Below the pieces are notes generated by a model, which was given only the letters and a program-made list of their open reading frames with translations, ran no database searches and was not told the origin of the DNA. The position numbers and the translations under genes were made by a program. From Corythucha ciliata (lineage: Eukaryota; Arthropoda; Insecta; Hemiptera; Tingidae), in contig CM075941.1 of NCBI GenBank assembly GCA_038030265.1, positions 18,724,001 through 18,788,000 of the forward strand: a stretch of DNA of 64,000 nucleotides, given 5' to 3'. This document shows positions 23,935 through 32,244 of this stretch, in pieces (position 1 is the stretch's first letter; the number at the start of each line of letters is the position of its first letter).

Positions 23935-26692
23935 AAACAGCAGGTGATGAATGGCAGCTGGGCAAAAAAATCCTACTCGTGAGCGCTTAAAACAACGCTT
24001 GTTTTAAACCGGACGATCTTTCAACCTTATAAAAAAAAAGAAAGAAAAAAAAAAAAATGCACCACACAAAAAAGAGGCAGATGCACAAAAAGGAAATCGA
24101 AAAGTGTAGCTTTAAAATCCACTTTTTTTCGGGGCATTGAACTTCATTGAATTCGTTTTTCTTCAAAAATAAATTCAGTCCCTTTGTTTCAAACTATTTT
24201 TTTTGCCTAGGTTGAAGATTCGATTGTAACAAGTTTTTGACGGTGAGAAAAGGAAGAAAGACTATATTTCATTTTATCGATTCAAACTTGACCCATGTAA
24301 GCGAGGCCGAGTACCACAGACAGCGGTGTCTGCAAGTGCGACTGGCAGATAGAGAAGCAACTTTTCCATTTTTTTTTATTTTTTATGAGAAGGTGAAACA
24401 GTTTCTAGGAAATCGCAATGAATCGGAAATCACTTTGTACAACAAAGGAATCGCCTGTTTATAATTTCCCACGTGCCCCCTCAGCATCAAGCCTGTTTTT
24501 CAAGGCCTTGCATAAGAAGGGAAGGCTTCATCGTACGAAAAAAAGTGCACAGATTTTTTTTACTTTTTATTTGATTTTTTTGTACTAGCGTGTTGAGCAA
24601 TGGGGCAAAGCGAAAAAGTCATCGACCCTTTATGAGAGAGTTGCAAAGGGGGCCAAGGATTCTTTGGCCTTGCTTAACTTCTCCCCGAATGAACGAATGC
24701 GTAGACAAAAAAAAAACACGGTAGGGGGGATCTACTTTCCTCCGTATTAATAGATTAAACATGTTGAATTTCAACAGATGGTGGGGAGGGGAGTTTGTCG
24801 TACCAAGCTAATTGACTCAAAATCTGTTTCGTCTATGAAAACAATATCCACGTTTATCTACACTCCTCCCTCCCCACCACGTCATCCTATCAAACAACGC
24901 ACGTTTGGACAATCAAATTGGCTCCTTCAATCAAATAAAAAAGGCCAGTGGCGTAGATTTAATTTCCATAATTTTCAAAACTCAAAAGTGTTCCCGCAAA
25001 GTTTCAAAAACCGACGTGAAAAAGAGACGACAGAATTAGAGTACAACGATCGAGAAGGAAATAAGAAGTGTAAGCACTCGATTTTTTTTTTCAATCAAGA
25101 GCATTGAACTCCCCAAAAAAACGTTTGTTCCTTGTCGTTTTATCTCATCTTTCTTTTTTCTTTTTTTAGGCGTACAAATCAATAATTCGAATTGGGAGAA
25201 TGAGACAAGATGGAAGTTGCGGAGTGGTTTTTTAAATTTTGTCATGACCCTCTCCCTCTATAGTAAGCCAGTACGAATAAAATTATGGAGTTCAATCGTT
25301 GAAATAAATAAATGACCTAAAAACAAAAATGTTAATTATTGACGACATGAACAATTAACACTTTCAACACAGTCCTTGAAATAAATGCACACCGTGTAAA
25401 CATGGAATGCGAATTTTGAGTTTGAGAAGGTTCAAAGCCAAAGACGACGCGTGCAGCTACTAGTTGTACGGGGGGGGGGGGGCATTTATGATATGAAGTG
25501 ATGAATACACGGAAGGAAAAGACAGACTGAAAATAAAATCTGTATATAAAATATTTTTATCTAAGGAAAAATAAAGTCGCGAAAATGTTAATAATGGGTT
25601 GGTTTACTTCTATTGTTATTTTAAAAAATTAAATAATAATAGAACAGTCATCGAAATTTACTGAAAGGGTGAATGAAACTCCACTGAAGAAGGTAATTTT
25701 ATTTCAGTTTTAAACCCTTTGCAGACCCATTTTTCTACCGTGCCTCCTCCCCCCCCCCACAGCCTTCCTATCCATTCAACAACGGCAGTTAGTAAGTGAG
25801 AAGGGATGGGAATGAGGAAGGGAGAATTTTCCTGGGGGTTTTCAGAGTGAGGCGGGGAAAGACGATAAAAAAAAAGAAGACGAAGAAGAAGCAGAAGAAG
25901 AAAATACTCCGCGGTAGAGTGGATGAGGCCATGAGGGGAGGGCGCCCTACATACGGGGAACTCGGGTCGTTCACCGTCCCACTTTTCCACAAGGACACGA
26001 ACACGACCGCCGCACAAATGATGAAGAGGAGGTGTGGAGGAGGGCCCTCTCTATCATATTGCACACTCTATTTGGCCTCTTCATTTTAAAATTTTTATTA
26101 TTATTATTTTTGTCCTGTCAACTATAGAACTGAAGGGTAAAGCCCTTTTGATAGTACGTACTTATATGAACGTACGAAGTGAGGATAACTATGCTCTCTC
26201 AGAAATGTGAACTAAATCCTTTTTGGAAGGACGACCAACAGAATGCTTGGACTCGTGTGATTGGGATTTTAACCCCCCCCCCCCCCACACCTAATCAACG
26301 ACCAAACTTTTAGTAACAGCAAGCCCATCATCACACTTTCACATGCTGGGTTATATTTTACAACATTTTCGTTGCATTACTGCATAAAATACCATAACAT
26401 CACTCTTGCATAACTTGTAGAATGGCGAGCGAGATTATAGTCGAACATACTTTCTCTCACTTCCTCTTTTTTTACGCTCAGCAGCAATCAGAAAGAAATA
26501 CTTCCATTCCCGTAGGGAACATGGAAGTAAAAGCGAATTCTTTCCTCAATAAAAATATTAACGGTTTGCCACTTAATTACTTCATTTAAACTCTATTCGT
26601 CTTTTCAATATCACTGTCAAAATCAACAAGTTTAGCTTACCAACGTTAGATGAATTGGCTGTATGAAATGACGACGCGTGCTGCATGCTCAT
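2895..26692 (-). CDS. HR4: HR4-type (NR6A) nuclear receptor, 5' and middle part of gene, 11 coding exons
   Basis: The minus-strand exons (each listed separately) join in frame to 694 codons with no stop and GT-AG introns throughout. The DNA-binding domain spans residues about 420-485. Finger 1 is C-X2-C-X13-C-X2-C with the P-box CEGCKG, and finger 2 is C-X5-C-X9-C-X2-C. The finger and extension sequence (e.g. [19 protein letters not shown], then [20 protein letters not shown]) is what I know from arthropod HR4 and the NR6A/GCNF group. The conserved N-terminal segment [15 protein letters not shown] also matches arthropod HR4. The ligand-binding domain starts near residue 562 and stops at 694 because later exons lie left of base 2895. 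HR4 is a nuclear transcription factor; in insects it acts in the ecdysone-response cascade (known of the family, not seen here). PolyQ tracts of 12 and 16 and four psi-K-x-E motifs lie outside the two conserved domains. Confidence 0.93.
3327..3455 (-). CDS. HR4: HR4 coding exon 10 (ligand-binding domain helix 3 region)
   Basis: The acceptor ends ATTTTAACAG, preceded by a long T-tract, then AAC CTT GAA; donor GTGAGG at 3326-3321. It has 43 codons in phase 0: [20 protein letters not shown], then [20 protein letters not shown] and PVE. The [15 protein letters not shown] segment is the family's helix 3 to 4 signature region. Confidence 0.95.
3536..3670 (-). CDS. HR4: HR4 coding exon 9 (start of ligand-binding domain)
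   Basis: Acceptor CTATTGTTCAG, then GTG ATT CAT; donor GTAAAC at 3535-3530. It has 45 codons in phase 0: [20 protein letters not shown], then [20 protein letters not shown] and IATLR. This is the amphipathic opening helix region of the NR6 ligand-binding domain. Confidence 0.95.
3738..3893 (-). CDS. HR4: HR4 coding exon 8 (hinge)
   Basis: Acceptor TCAACAG, then GTT AAA TAT; donor GTAGGC at 3737-3732. It is exactly 52 codons in phase 0: [20 protein letters not shown], then [20 protein letters not shown] and [12 protein letters not shown]. The lysine-rich start completes the C-terminal extension and may add to nuclear import. IKTE (residues 524-527) is a psi-K-x-E motif. The rest is a hinge leading to the ligand-binding domain. 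Confidence 0.95.
3969..4030 (-). CDS. HR4: HR4 coding exon 7 (C-terminal extension of DNA-binding domain)
   Basis: Acceptor GTTTTCCAG, then CT GTA CGT; donor GTAAAC at 3968-3963. This 62-nt exon encodes (A)[20 protein letters not shown], the conserved basic extension after the second finger in the NR6 family, which contacts the minor groove 5' of the half-site (family knowledge). It ends in phase 0. Confidence 0.96.
4100..4248 (-). CDS. HR4: HR4 coding exon 6 (second zinc finger)
   Basis: Acceptor CCATTTGCACAG, then G TGT AAG GGT; donor GTAAAT at 4099-4094. It encodes [17 protein letters not shown], then [19 protein letters not shown] and [13 protein letters not shown], which is the fourth cysteine of finger 1 and all of finger 2 (C-X5-C-X9-C-X2-C). 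Every zinc ligand is present, so the domain looks functional. The final G carries over to make Ala with the next exon. Confidence 0.97.
4722..5220 (-). CDS. HR4: HR4 coding exon 5 (polyQ and first zinc finger)
   Basis: Acceptor CGTTTCTCAG, then GT GAC CCT; donor GTAAAT at 4721-4716. It encodes [13 protein letters not shown], Ser/Gly-rich sequence, [25 protein letters not shown], a 16-Gln tract, [19 protein letters not shown] (residues 404-407, psi-K-x-E), an acidic stretch and the first zinc finger (C420, C423, C437). The intron falls inside the P-box codon for Gly439, splitting CEG from CKG. The family often splits its DNA-binding domain in this region (general knowledge). Only about 20 residues separate the IKPE motif from the finger. 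Confidence 0.96.
5302..5792 (-). CDS. HR4: HR4 coding exon 4 (polyQ and transactivation-like region)
   Basis: Acceptor CCTCTGTAG, then G GGT GCT TCG; donor GTGAGT at 5301-5296. It encodes residues about 109-273: [19 protein letters not shown], a Gly/Ser stretch, SQPPQHL, a 12-Gln tract, then Pro-, Ser- and Ala-rich sequence. Two psi-K-x-E motifs are visible: VKEE (residues 125-128) and VKHE (229-232). The polyQ tract mixes CAA and CAG. The exon is markedly GC-richer than the surrounding introns. Phases match exon 3 (two bases in) and exon 5 (one base out). Confidence 0.92.
5793..6470. other. HR4 intron, mostly unclassified
   Basis: Intron upstream of exon 4. Positions 6262-6470 resemble 30300-30475: both have AGGCTTTGATG, then CCGTTTTG and a G/C-rich continuation. 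This suggests a dispersed repeat. No exon seen. Confidence 0.45.
6471..7780 (+). repeat. Family A array, forward orientation
   Basis: Units of about 29 bp of the TCAATTTTAGCCGCGAATTAGCG type (in two halves), with a variant carrying a CCCCATGAACAG insert (about 7099, 7345). It is followed at an (AT)n tract (7821-7837) by the same family in reverse, so the intron can fold into a long imperfect hairpin. Confidence 0.85.
7781..10165 (-). repeat. Family A array, reverse orientation, with long-unit variants
   Basis: Units read AATTCGCGGCTAAAATTG then AGAAAAACGCT. At intervals (about 8540, 8785, 8937, 9120, 9508, 9590) a longer unit appears containing GGTTTCTGGAGGCAACTTCG before GGCTAAAAT. A purine-rich run (9150-9237) interrupts. 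This is the longest single array in the window. Confidence 0.87.
10166..11154. other. HR4 intron with one unexplained open frame
   Basis: Non-array sequence. A minus-strand open frame at 10205-10399 (64 codons; contains [20 protein letters not shown]) has composition more like protein than the array frames do, but no start context, splice signals or family I know. Possibly a transposon relic. A G-run lies at 11100-11108. Confidence 0.3.
11155..11323 (-). CDS. HR4: HR4 coding exon 3 (Ser/Pro-rich linker)
   Basis: Acceptor TGTCCGTACAG, then GA GAA AGT GTT; donor GTGAGA at 11154-11149. It encodes [18 protein letters not shown] and continues Pro/Ser/Thr-rich to PPPSSNR. With exon 2 the junction reads [14 protein letters not shown], the conserved arthropod HR4 order. 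Two bases (AG) carry over to the next exon and complete Arg. The composition is disordered, with no domain. The minus-strand T-tract upstream (+ strand A-run 11344-11355) supplies the pyrimidine tract. Confidence 0.92.
11324..13719. other. HR4 intron, repeat-free
   Basis: Mostly unique-looking sequence containing the candidate cassette exon at 12580-12606, a GA-repeat patch (12910-12948), T-runs (12972-12992) and a G-run near 13154. No other exon with convincing splice sites and frame. Confidence 0.5.
12580..12606 (-). CDS. Candidate 27-nt HR4 cassette exon
   Basis: A CAG (12607-12609) precedes CA ATC GAT CTC ACC GCA AGT GTA AAT G, followed by a strong GTGAGT donor (12579-12574). Length is 27 nt with phase 1 on both sides, so it can be included between exons 2 and 3 without shifting the frame. 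It would insert AIDLTASVN, giving [16 protein letters not shown]. The reading frame is also open further upstream of the acceptor for at least twelve codons. The acceptor's pyrimidine tract is weak. Alternatives are a longer exon, an alternative first exon or chance. Confidence 0.4.
13720..14182 (+). repeat. Family A array, forward orientation
   Basis: Short forward array (TTTTAGCCACGAATTAGCG type) immediately left of the 169-bp MITE. The same family runs in reverse from about 14430. Confidence 0.75.
14191..14359. mobile_element. 169-bp MITE with 8-bp target duplications
   Basis: Terminal inverted repeats TACAGCAGCGCTCTTGT (left) and its complement (right, one mismatch in 17) are flanked by identical 8-bp TTTATGAA at 14183-14190 and 14360-14367. 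Inner sequence continues the inverted similarity for about 15 bp more. The 8-bp duplications point to the hAT or P type superfamilies. No coding capacity. It sits between opposite-orientation family A arrays in an HR4 intron. Confidence 0.85.
14878..15079. mobile_element. Long palindrome with 81-bp arms; possible Penelope-like terminal structure
   Basis: Arms 14878-14958 and 14999-15079 are reverse complements with a single mismatch, around a 40-bp loop. The right side reads CTGAAGA (14984-14990), GCC/GGC stem bases, GAAAC (15003-15007) and GTC (15014-15016), the order of hammerhead ribozyme core elements found in Penelope-like retroelements. A matching stem I was not found, so ribozyme function is uncertain. 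Near-identity of the arms implies recent formation or repair by gene conversion. Confidence 0.6.
16012..16152. mobile_element. 141-bp foldback MITE
   Basis: Inverted arms 16012-16060 and 16104-16152 begin AAGCCACCTTCACATG and AAGCCGGCTTCACATG (read inward) and stay about 70 percent alike over 49 bp. No coding capacity and no clear target duplication. It interrupts a family A array. Confidence 0.7.
16701..18929. other. HR4 intron, repeat-free apart from homopolymers
   Basis: Contains a 36-base T-run (17167-17202) and G-runs near 17064 and 17878. No exon with matching phase identified; open frames at 17112 and 18411 are low-complexity. Confidence 0.5.
17167..17202 (+). repeat. Poly-T run of about 36
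   Basis: Uninterrupted T homopolymer; its length may be inexact in an assembly. Comparable runs: A at 23896-23932 and 29874-29903. Confidence 0.85.
18930..19034 (-). CDS. HR4: HR4 coding exon 2 (conserved basic N-terminal segment)
   Basis: Acceptor TTTAATTGCAG, then GA ATT ATG ACA CTG; donor GTAAGT at 18929-18924. The exon encodes [13 protein letters not shown] followed by [15 protein letters not shown] and SRCSSD, a segment I recognise from arthropod HR4 N-termini. KLKRRK is a plausible nuclear localisation signal. It begins with two bases completing a codon and ends with one base (phase 1). An internal ATG at 19029 could serve as an alternative start for a transcript with a different leader. 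It is isolated between introns of about 7.6 kb on each side. Confidence 0.92.
19035..20500. other. HR4 intron 1, repeat-free part
   Basis: Unique-looking intron sequence upstream of exon 2, with tandem CCCCAC units at 19921-19944. I see no additional exon. Confidence 0.5.
20501..21440 (+). repeat. Family B degenerate repeat array
   Basis: Units of about 29-30 bp: GGCGCGAATCGTCAGTTTAG then CCATTTTTA, with strong divergence between copies. Distinct from family A in sequence but similar in period. It directly abuts a family A array. Confidence 0.8.
21455..23290 (-). repeat. Family A array with an embedded family F block
   Basis: Reverse family A units from 21470 to 22440 and 22750 to 23290, with long-unit variants near 22007, 22095 and 23150. 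Between them, 22440-22750 holds a GC-rich patch and then GTGGTT...GGAGCTTT units belonging to family F. Confidence 0.8.
23291..26640. other. HR4 intron 1, repeat-free part
   Basis: Unique-looking sequence with a poly-A run of about 37 (23896-23932), a G12 run (25470-25481) and a C-run (26272-26286). A near-palindromic TACTTCCATTCCCGTAGGG motif with its complement lies at 26499-26528. No further exon identified. Confidence 0.5.
26499..26528. repeat. Dispersed palindromic motif, most complete copy
   Basis: TACTTCCATTCCC, GTA, then GGGAACATGGAAGTA: near-perfect dyad of about 30 bp. Related partial copies occur at 28521-28549, 29514-29529, 45177-45193 and 45241-45250. Confidence 0.6.
26641..26692 (-). 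CDS. HR4: HR4 coding exon 1 (start codon exon)
   Basis: The reading frame begins at ATG 26692 (or the in-frame ATG at 26686) and gives [17 protein letters not shown] plus one base, ending at a GTAAGC donor (26640-26635). An in-frame TAA sits directly upstream of the first ATG, so translation cannot start earlier in this exon. The single leftover G joins GA of the next exon to make Gly, and the junction reads V-G-I-M-T-L. A possible acceptor (CAG at 26722-26724, after a T-rich tract) would make this an internal exon with a 5' leader to 26721; otherwise it is the first exon. The assignment rests on frame, donor and phase. The peptide itself is not one I recognise with certainty. Confidence 0.7.
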
Positions 26693-29530
26693 TTAAATTG
26701 GCATGTTGGTGTTTGTTTTTTCTGATGCGATAAATAAAACAAAACCTTTTCGACTTTTCGTTCTTCAACTCGAAGCCCACATTGTTCAACAAAGTTATTG
26801 AGGGGGAGAGAAAAAACAAAAAACAATTCCACAATTTGTCAACGAAGATGTTAAAATTGGCACACGCGAAAATTTCACTACCGCACCACGCCAAATTGGC
26901 GCATAAAACAGGCGAAAAATAAAAAAAGAGCGGACGAAAAAAAGGTTTTCGCCGGCCCGCTCCTCTTAACTTCACAACACGTTCTTCTCTTCGGAACCAG
27001 ACGTTTCAAAGTAGGCCATAGACTGTGGTGGCAGAGGTTCGCCACTTTCACCTTCCGTCTCTGTGTAAAAATGGTGGGAGGGTTCGCGGGGGGACCTTTT
27101 TTTCCTTTTTGCAGCCCCCACCACTTTTAAATATATATATATTAATGAGAGACTGAACTTCCCCTTCCCTTAACGATTTTTGGGGGAAAGAGATTTTTTT
27201 TCAACGTGTATTCGTTTTCGAAAAGAAAAGTGAGAGAATGTTTTTTTTTTTGTTTTTTTTTTTCAAGAGGACGCTCCACTTCCTGAAAACAAAAACTCCC
27301 ACTATTTATTTGCTCGACAGTGCTCCATCCACCACTCCATCGGTCGAGTGCCTTTATTTGAATCGTACCCCGTCCACCCCACCAGACAAGACATTTTTTA
27401 ATCTGTGTAGGTATATATACACATTATATTAATTTTTTTACACCTCCAATAAGAAACAGGTCGAATGCGATTGTTGGCGTAGAGCAAATGAAAGTCAAGA
27501 GCGAGAAAAAAAACAACAACAACAACAACAAAAAAACAGATCGCAAATTTTACCCAGACGCTTCTATCACGCACTTATACGCCTTTTTTCAGCCATTACT
27601 CCTCACCATACGTCCGCACGGATTTTGTGCACTGGCTGTGTGAGTGCCCTCAACAAGAGCGTCGTACACCCCGTCGTACACAGGTTCGAAAAAAAAAACC
27701 ACCCCATTTGTGAGATGCCTCATCATCCAACTTTTCAATTACCTTTTGTTTTTGTTCATCTTCCTTCAATTATACTATAAATAATTATTTAGAAATAACA
27801 TCCTCCCAAGAATTGACATTGTTTTGGCTTAGAGGGGGAATAGATCACCCTCATTTCTGCCTTGAATACCTATACGTTTGTTCACCACTACAGATAATAT
27901 TTCAAGGCACATTTTTCAACTTTTTGGACGTTCAACCAATTTGAGGGGTCGGAATACCCTTTTTCTTTGTCCTTCAGGAAACAACCAGATTCGAGCTAGA
28001 AAGGGTTAGTTTTCGGCTGATGGCGGAGTGTAGGCCCTTAGAGTTGTCAATAGGGGAAAATAGCCGATTATATGTTGGCTAAAAATTGATATTTTTTGGG
28101 CAGAACTTTACTCTAAAAACTGAAGGGGAGTAGTACACATTTTTTGAGGTCGTATACCGTTGGAGTGCTACTTTTTGATCAATTTTCAGCATGGAGGTAT
28201 CGGAAGAAAGAGAGGAGAGCATAAGTTGATAAGGGTGACGCCAATTTTCGCTACATTGGTGGTGCAAAAACCATATTTAAGATTAACGTAGCGCCGGAGT
28301 AATCGTGATAAAGTAGTCCTCAACACAAATCCCGAAGCGTTCCGCCACTACCAATATGGTATATTATTTTGGCTTCACCCCGTTAACTACATTTTAGAAT
28401 CTATCACGCCCTCGTCTCTCTTCATACCTCCATGATTTTAAGGGCCAATTTATGGTTGGAAAATAAATTTTTCGTGACAAAAATATCAATTTTTGGCTGA
28501 CCAGCACGATTACAGATTTTTACTTCCATGTTCCCGTAGGAAAGGAAGTTTGGTAATGGAAAAAAAAAAAAAAAATTAGCTGACACCAGATTCGTGTTCC
28601 TGGACCCCCAGAAGGCCTAAATCTCGATTTTCAGTATGGCGTCTGTCGTCCGTCCGTCGTCCACTTTTTTCTCGACATATCTGGACGAGTGATGGCTCAA
28701 AAGTTGTGTTTTCATCTCTAGATGTACACCGTAAAATTTGAAAACGATTGGTTGAGCGATTTGGAAGATATTATAACAAATGTGTTCGAAGTAAAAATGG
28801 TTGGACCCTTGTAATTCCAAGAGAATATTAAAAAATTTGATGACCGATCGTTCAAAATCGTCATCTAGGTTCCTAGAAGACGCTGCTAAAATTTGAATAA
28901 GATTTGTTGAGCGGTACAGTTGCAAAGGTTTGGAATGCGTTTCAGCTCTTTCTTTGCCCCAAACCTATCTCCTATCAGAATTTTAGTCCGATTTCCTCTC
29001 ATGATGGCTTAAAATGACCACAACAAAATTCCCCATCGTTGAACTGGCCATTTTTCCAAAATTCAATTTGGTTATTTTTAAATTAATTTTTTAAACAAAT
29101 TGACGAGGATGAATTCGAAGATTCGTTTCTCTTCGATTATTTTGAGTTTTAGCGAGTGTCTTATTGATCAAATTGTGTCCATTATTTCATTCATTGATCG
29201 TGTTGAATATTTCAAATTGATAGTTACCGTTAAAGAGAACTATATTAGGCTACAAAATTCATTATTCGTCACGTCGTTAGAATTAGCGTGTTCAATTTTT
29301 TTTTTTTTGTTATTATTGCATCAACCGTTGACATAGGATGAATATTGAGAGACATAGAGCTCTTTCCAGCAAATTTTAGAACTTTGGCATTTTTATGAGA
29401 ACAGAACTTCAGGACAGGCTAGGGCAAATTAATTAATTTTGATGGGTGAGTTTTAATGATTAATCACTCGTGTCGGAATTGTTTCATGTGAAAGGCATGT
29501 TGTAAGCGAACGACGGGAACATGGAAGTAT
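26693..29530. other. Upstream flank or 5' leader region of HR4
   Basis: Immediately upstream of the start exon. The 5' untranslated region and any promoter should lie here or further right, but I cannot place a transcription start. An (AT)n tract followed by TTAATGAG is at 27131-27147. Two spaced copies of an AAAATTTGAA...GGTTGAGCG module lie at 28733-28757 and 28890-28915. Confidence 0.4.
28640..28930. repeat. Two diverged copies of a roughly 150-bp module
   Basis: 28733-28770 (AAAATTTGAAAACGATTGG, TTGAGCGATTTGG) and 28890-28925 (AAAATTTGAATAAGATTTG, TTGAGCGG) are spaced about 157 bp apart and preceded by GTCCGTCGTCC. Modules of this style recur in invertebrate interspersed repeats; family unknown. 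Confidence 0.45.
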
Positions 29531-29532
29531 CG

Positions 29533-29872
29533 TGGGGTCCTCCACACAAACTTAATTTAAATTTCAGCCCTCAAAATTTAAGGTGCCGTCTACAGGGCAG
29601 GGGGGTCACGAAGTACGTGCTTGATTTCAAACAAATCTAACCACAAGAAACTCTAACAAAAAAAAATTGATTGAAGCACAAAAAACCTTGAATCCCTAAA
29701 AGCTCGAACCACAAAAAGCTGTAACCCTAAAAAGATCAAACCACAAAATGCTCTAACCACAAAAGCTCTGACCACAAAGACTCTTCTAACCACAAAAAGC
29801 AAAAAGATCAAATGTCACAAACGAATAGATAAAGATGTAACCGCAAAATGCACTGAACTCAAAGTGCTGTAA

Positions 29873-29905
<33 letters not shown>

Positions 29906-30204
29906 GATCCACAAAAAGCTCTAACCACGAAATGGTCTTACCACAAAAGTTTCTGACCAAAAATGCACCCAACTGCTCACCATAAAATGCTCTAACCCCA
30001 ACATGCTCTAACCTCAAAAAGTTGTAACCACAAAAACCACTAACCACAACAAGCTCTAACCATAAAAATTATGCTCTTACCCCAAAATGAACTAACCACA
30101 AAAAGCTTGAACCACAGAAAGCAGCAACCCAGCCGAATTGCGCAGAATGCGCAAATAACAAAACGCTCCAACCACAGAAACCGTGGGGTCCTCCACACAA
30201 ACTT
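29533..30204 (+). repeat. Family F array bounded by matching 22-bp direct repeats
   Basis: Units of roughly 16-20 bp reading AACCACAAAAAGCTCT, including an A-run of 30 at 29874-29903. The array is flanked by GTGGGGTCCTCCACACAAAC at about 29533 and 30183, suggesting it amplified or inserted as a block. Reverse-orientation family F is at 22550-22740 and 57720-57990. Confidence 0.7.
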
Positions 30205-31400
30205 GGGTAGCTTGGGTACCAAAACTCATGAAAACACGATCCGTTCAAATAAAATCAGGCCCTATGTATTTTTTTAGAGGAATCCACGGTAACGGTGGTA
30301 TAAAGGCTTTGATGGAGGCGACACCCCAGCTGCCCACGGTTTCTTCAAACATTATTACGGCGATTTTGGCCGTTTTGCGCATGTTCTTACAATCCTCGCA
30401 GACGCTTCCGTGAATGGCGAGTTGGCGTGTTGGTTCAGCGACCACTCAGCAAAAAGCCGCAGGCATAGGCCACTACATATAGTATATGGCTTACTATTCA
30501 TTTTTAAAGTGAATATTAATGTGAATACGTTTTATTACAGGAGTATAGGGACCAATTCGGCAAAATTTAAATTAATTTAAATATTTAGTCTACTGCTATG
30601 TTAACGGCTGGGAAAGAGAGAATGTCAAACAAAATGCTGATGAGCAGTCACTTTTAAGGAAATTATCCAGTATTTTGCCTTTTTCAAGGCAAAAACTACT
30701 GTCATCTCTTCCCGGTTCAAGTGAAGGCAACAGTACGAATAAAGGTTGAGATTGGCCGGTTGAAATAGAGGCTGACGGTTTTTTTTGTTTTTTTTTGTTT
30801 TCATGAAAAACAGGAAGTAGTGCATCTTAATTTGAATGAAAACGCACTAACTTATTCACGTTAAACTCCGGGTCCATGGAACTAACGATTTTTTAGCGCA
30901 GGCTTGTCTCAGTGAACAGCGAAAAGCGCGATTTCACGTTTTTAGGCTCATAAGGACCTAAATAAAATGGAGATAAGCGTTTTTTCCTCCATCGTTGGCC
31001 GAAAAAGAGCGCCTGCGGTGTTACAGACACAATTTCGCCTACTAAACTGGCTATTCAACTAGAATACTGGAAATTCAGGCCTCAGAAACCAGATTGGTTT
31101 GGATATAAAAATGACCGTGCCTCTTATAGCGAAGAAAAAGCAAAGCCGGCCCCTGACGGCACCAAATCTTGATAAATAACAGCGAAATTACATATTTCGG
31201 ACTTCGGACGTAGCGCCGGCTTTAAGGGACGGTGAGCAGGGCGATCGCCCGGGGGTGCAGGGTCCTAAGGGGCCCATCTAGTAAAATGAGGGGGGGGGGG
31301 ATGCGGACGCCAACAAATGCCTTGAAAGCGCATTTTTTTTTATGAATATTTCAAAACGATAAAAATCGAATTAAATTAGTTAAAATGGAGCATTGACATT
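30205..31400. other. Unclassified intergenic or intronic sequence
   Basis: 30300-30475 resembles 6262-6470 (dispersed repeat). 31200-31300 is GC-rich with a G-run (31291-31300). No gene seen. Confidence 0.4.
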
Positions 31401-32140
31401 TTCTAGAAGCCTTCTGGAACTGAAGGCAATGTCCCAGCTAAAAACAGAGAAAATCCGCGGATCCCCATTGTCTGGAGGTCCTTAGGCGGCTAAAACTGAG
31501 AAAGTACATTACATTAGTACATGCGCTGTTCTTGGGGCAAGTTCGTGCCTAAAATGTTGCAAAGTTCTACTATTTGAGGCCAAAAGTATGAAAATGCGCG
31601 AATTCGAGGTTTTTACAGATGCAAGTTACAGAACCAAAATTGAGAAAAACGCTGATTTGGGGCTATAAAATTGAGCAAAATTGATAATTCAAGCTGAAAC
31701 TAAGAAAATTCACGGATAGAATTGAGAAAAAACGCTAAATCACAGCTAAAATTGAGAAAAATAGCTAATTCACCTCACTGGGTAAAAAGATACTTCGCGG
31801 CTTAAATTGAGGAAAATAACTAAATTCACGGATAAATTTGAGAAAGAACAGTAATTCGCGGCTAAAATTACAAAAACCCCAATTCGCGGCTTCGTGAGCC
31901 CAAGTGAGAAAATCGCTAATTTAAGACTAAAAGCGGGAAAAAAACAATAATCCGCAGGCTAAATTACGAAAAATGTGCTAGTTCACGGCAAAACTTGAGA
32001 AAAGTCTCATATACGCGGTTAACGTGGAGAAAAATCGCTAATTCACCGATGAAACTGAGAAGAAGCGCTGAAGAGTGGAAAAAACGGTAAATCGCGGTTA
32101 AAATGGAGTAATGGAGGCTCAATTTTAGCCGCTAACCATA
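31401..32140 (-). repeat. Family A array, reverse orientation
   Basis: Clear units of GCTAAAATTGAGAAAAA with CGCTAATTCGCG, including a long-unit copy near 31465. Abuts family B to the right. Confidence 0.82.
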
Positions 32141-32244
32141 GCGATTTTTCGAATCTATTAGTCTAGGACTTGTCCCAGCGTGGTAGGGGGGGGGGGATCG
32201 CCCACTTGATAAGGTAGAAACGGCGCATGTTCGGTGCGCGGACC

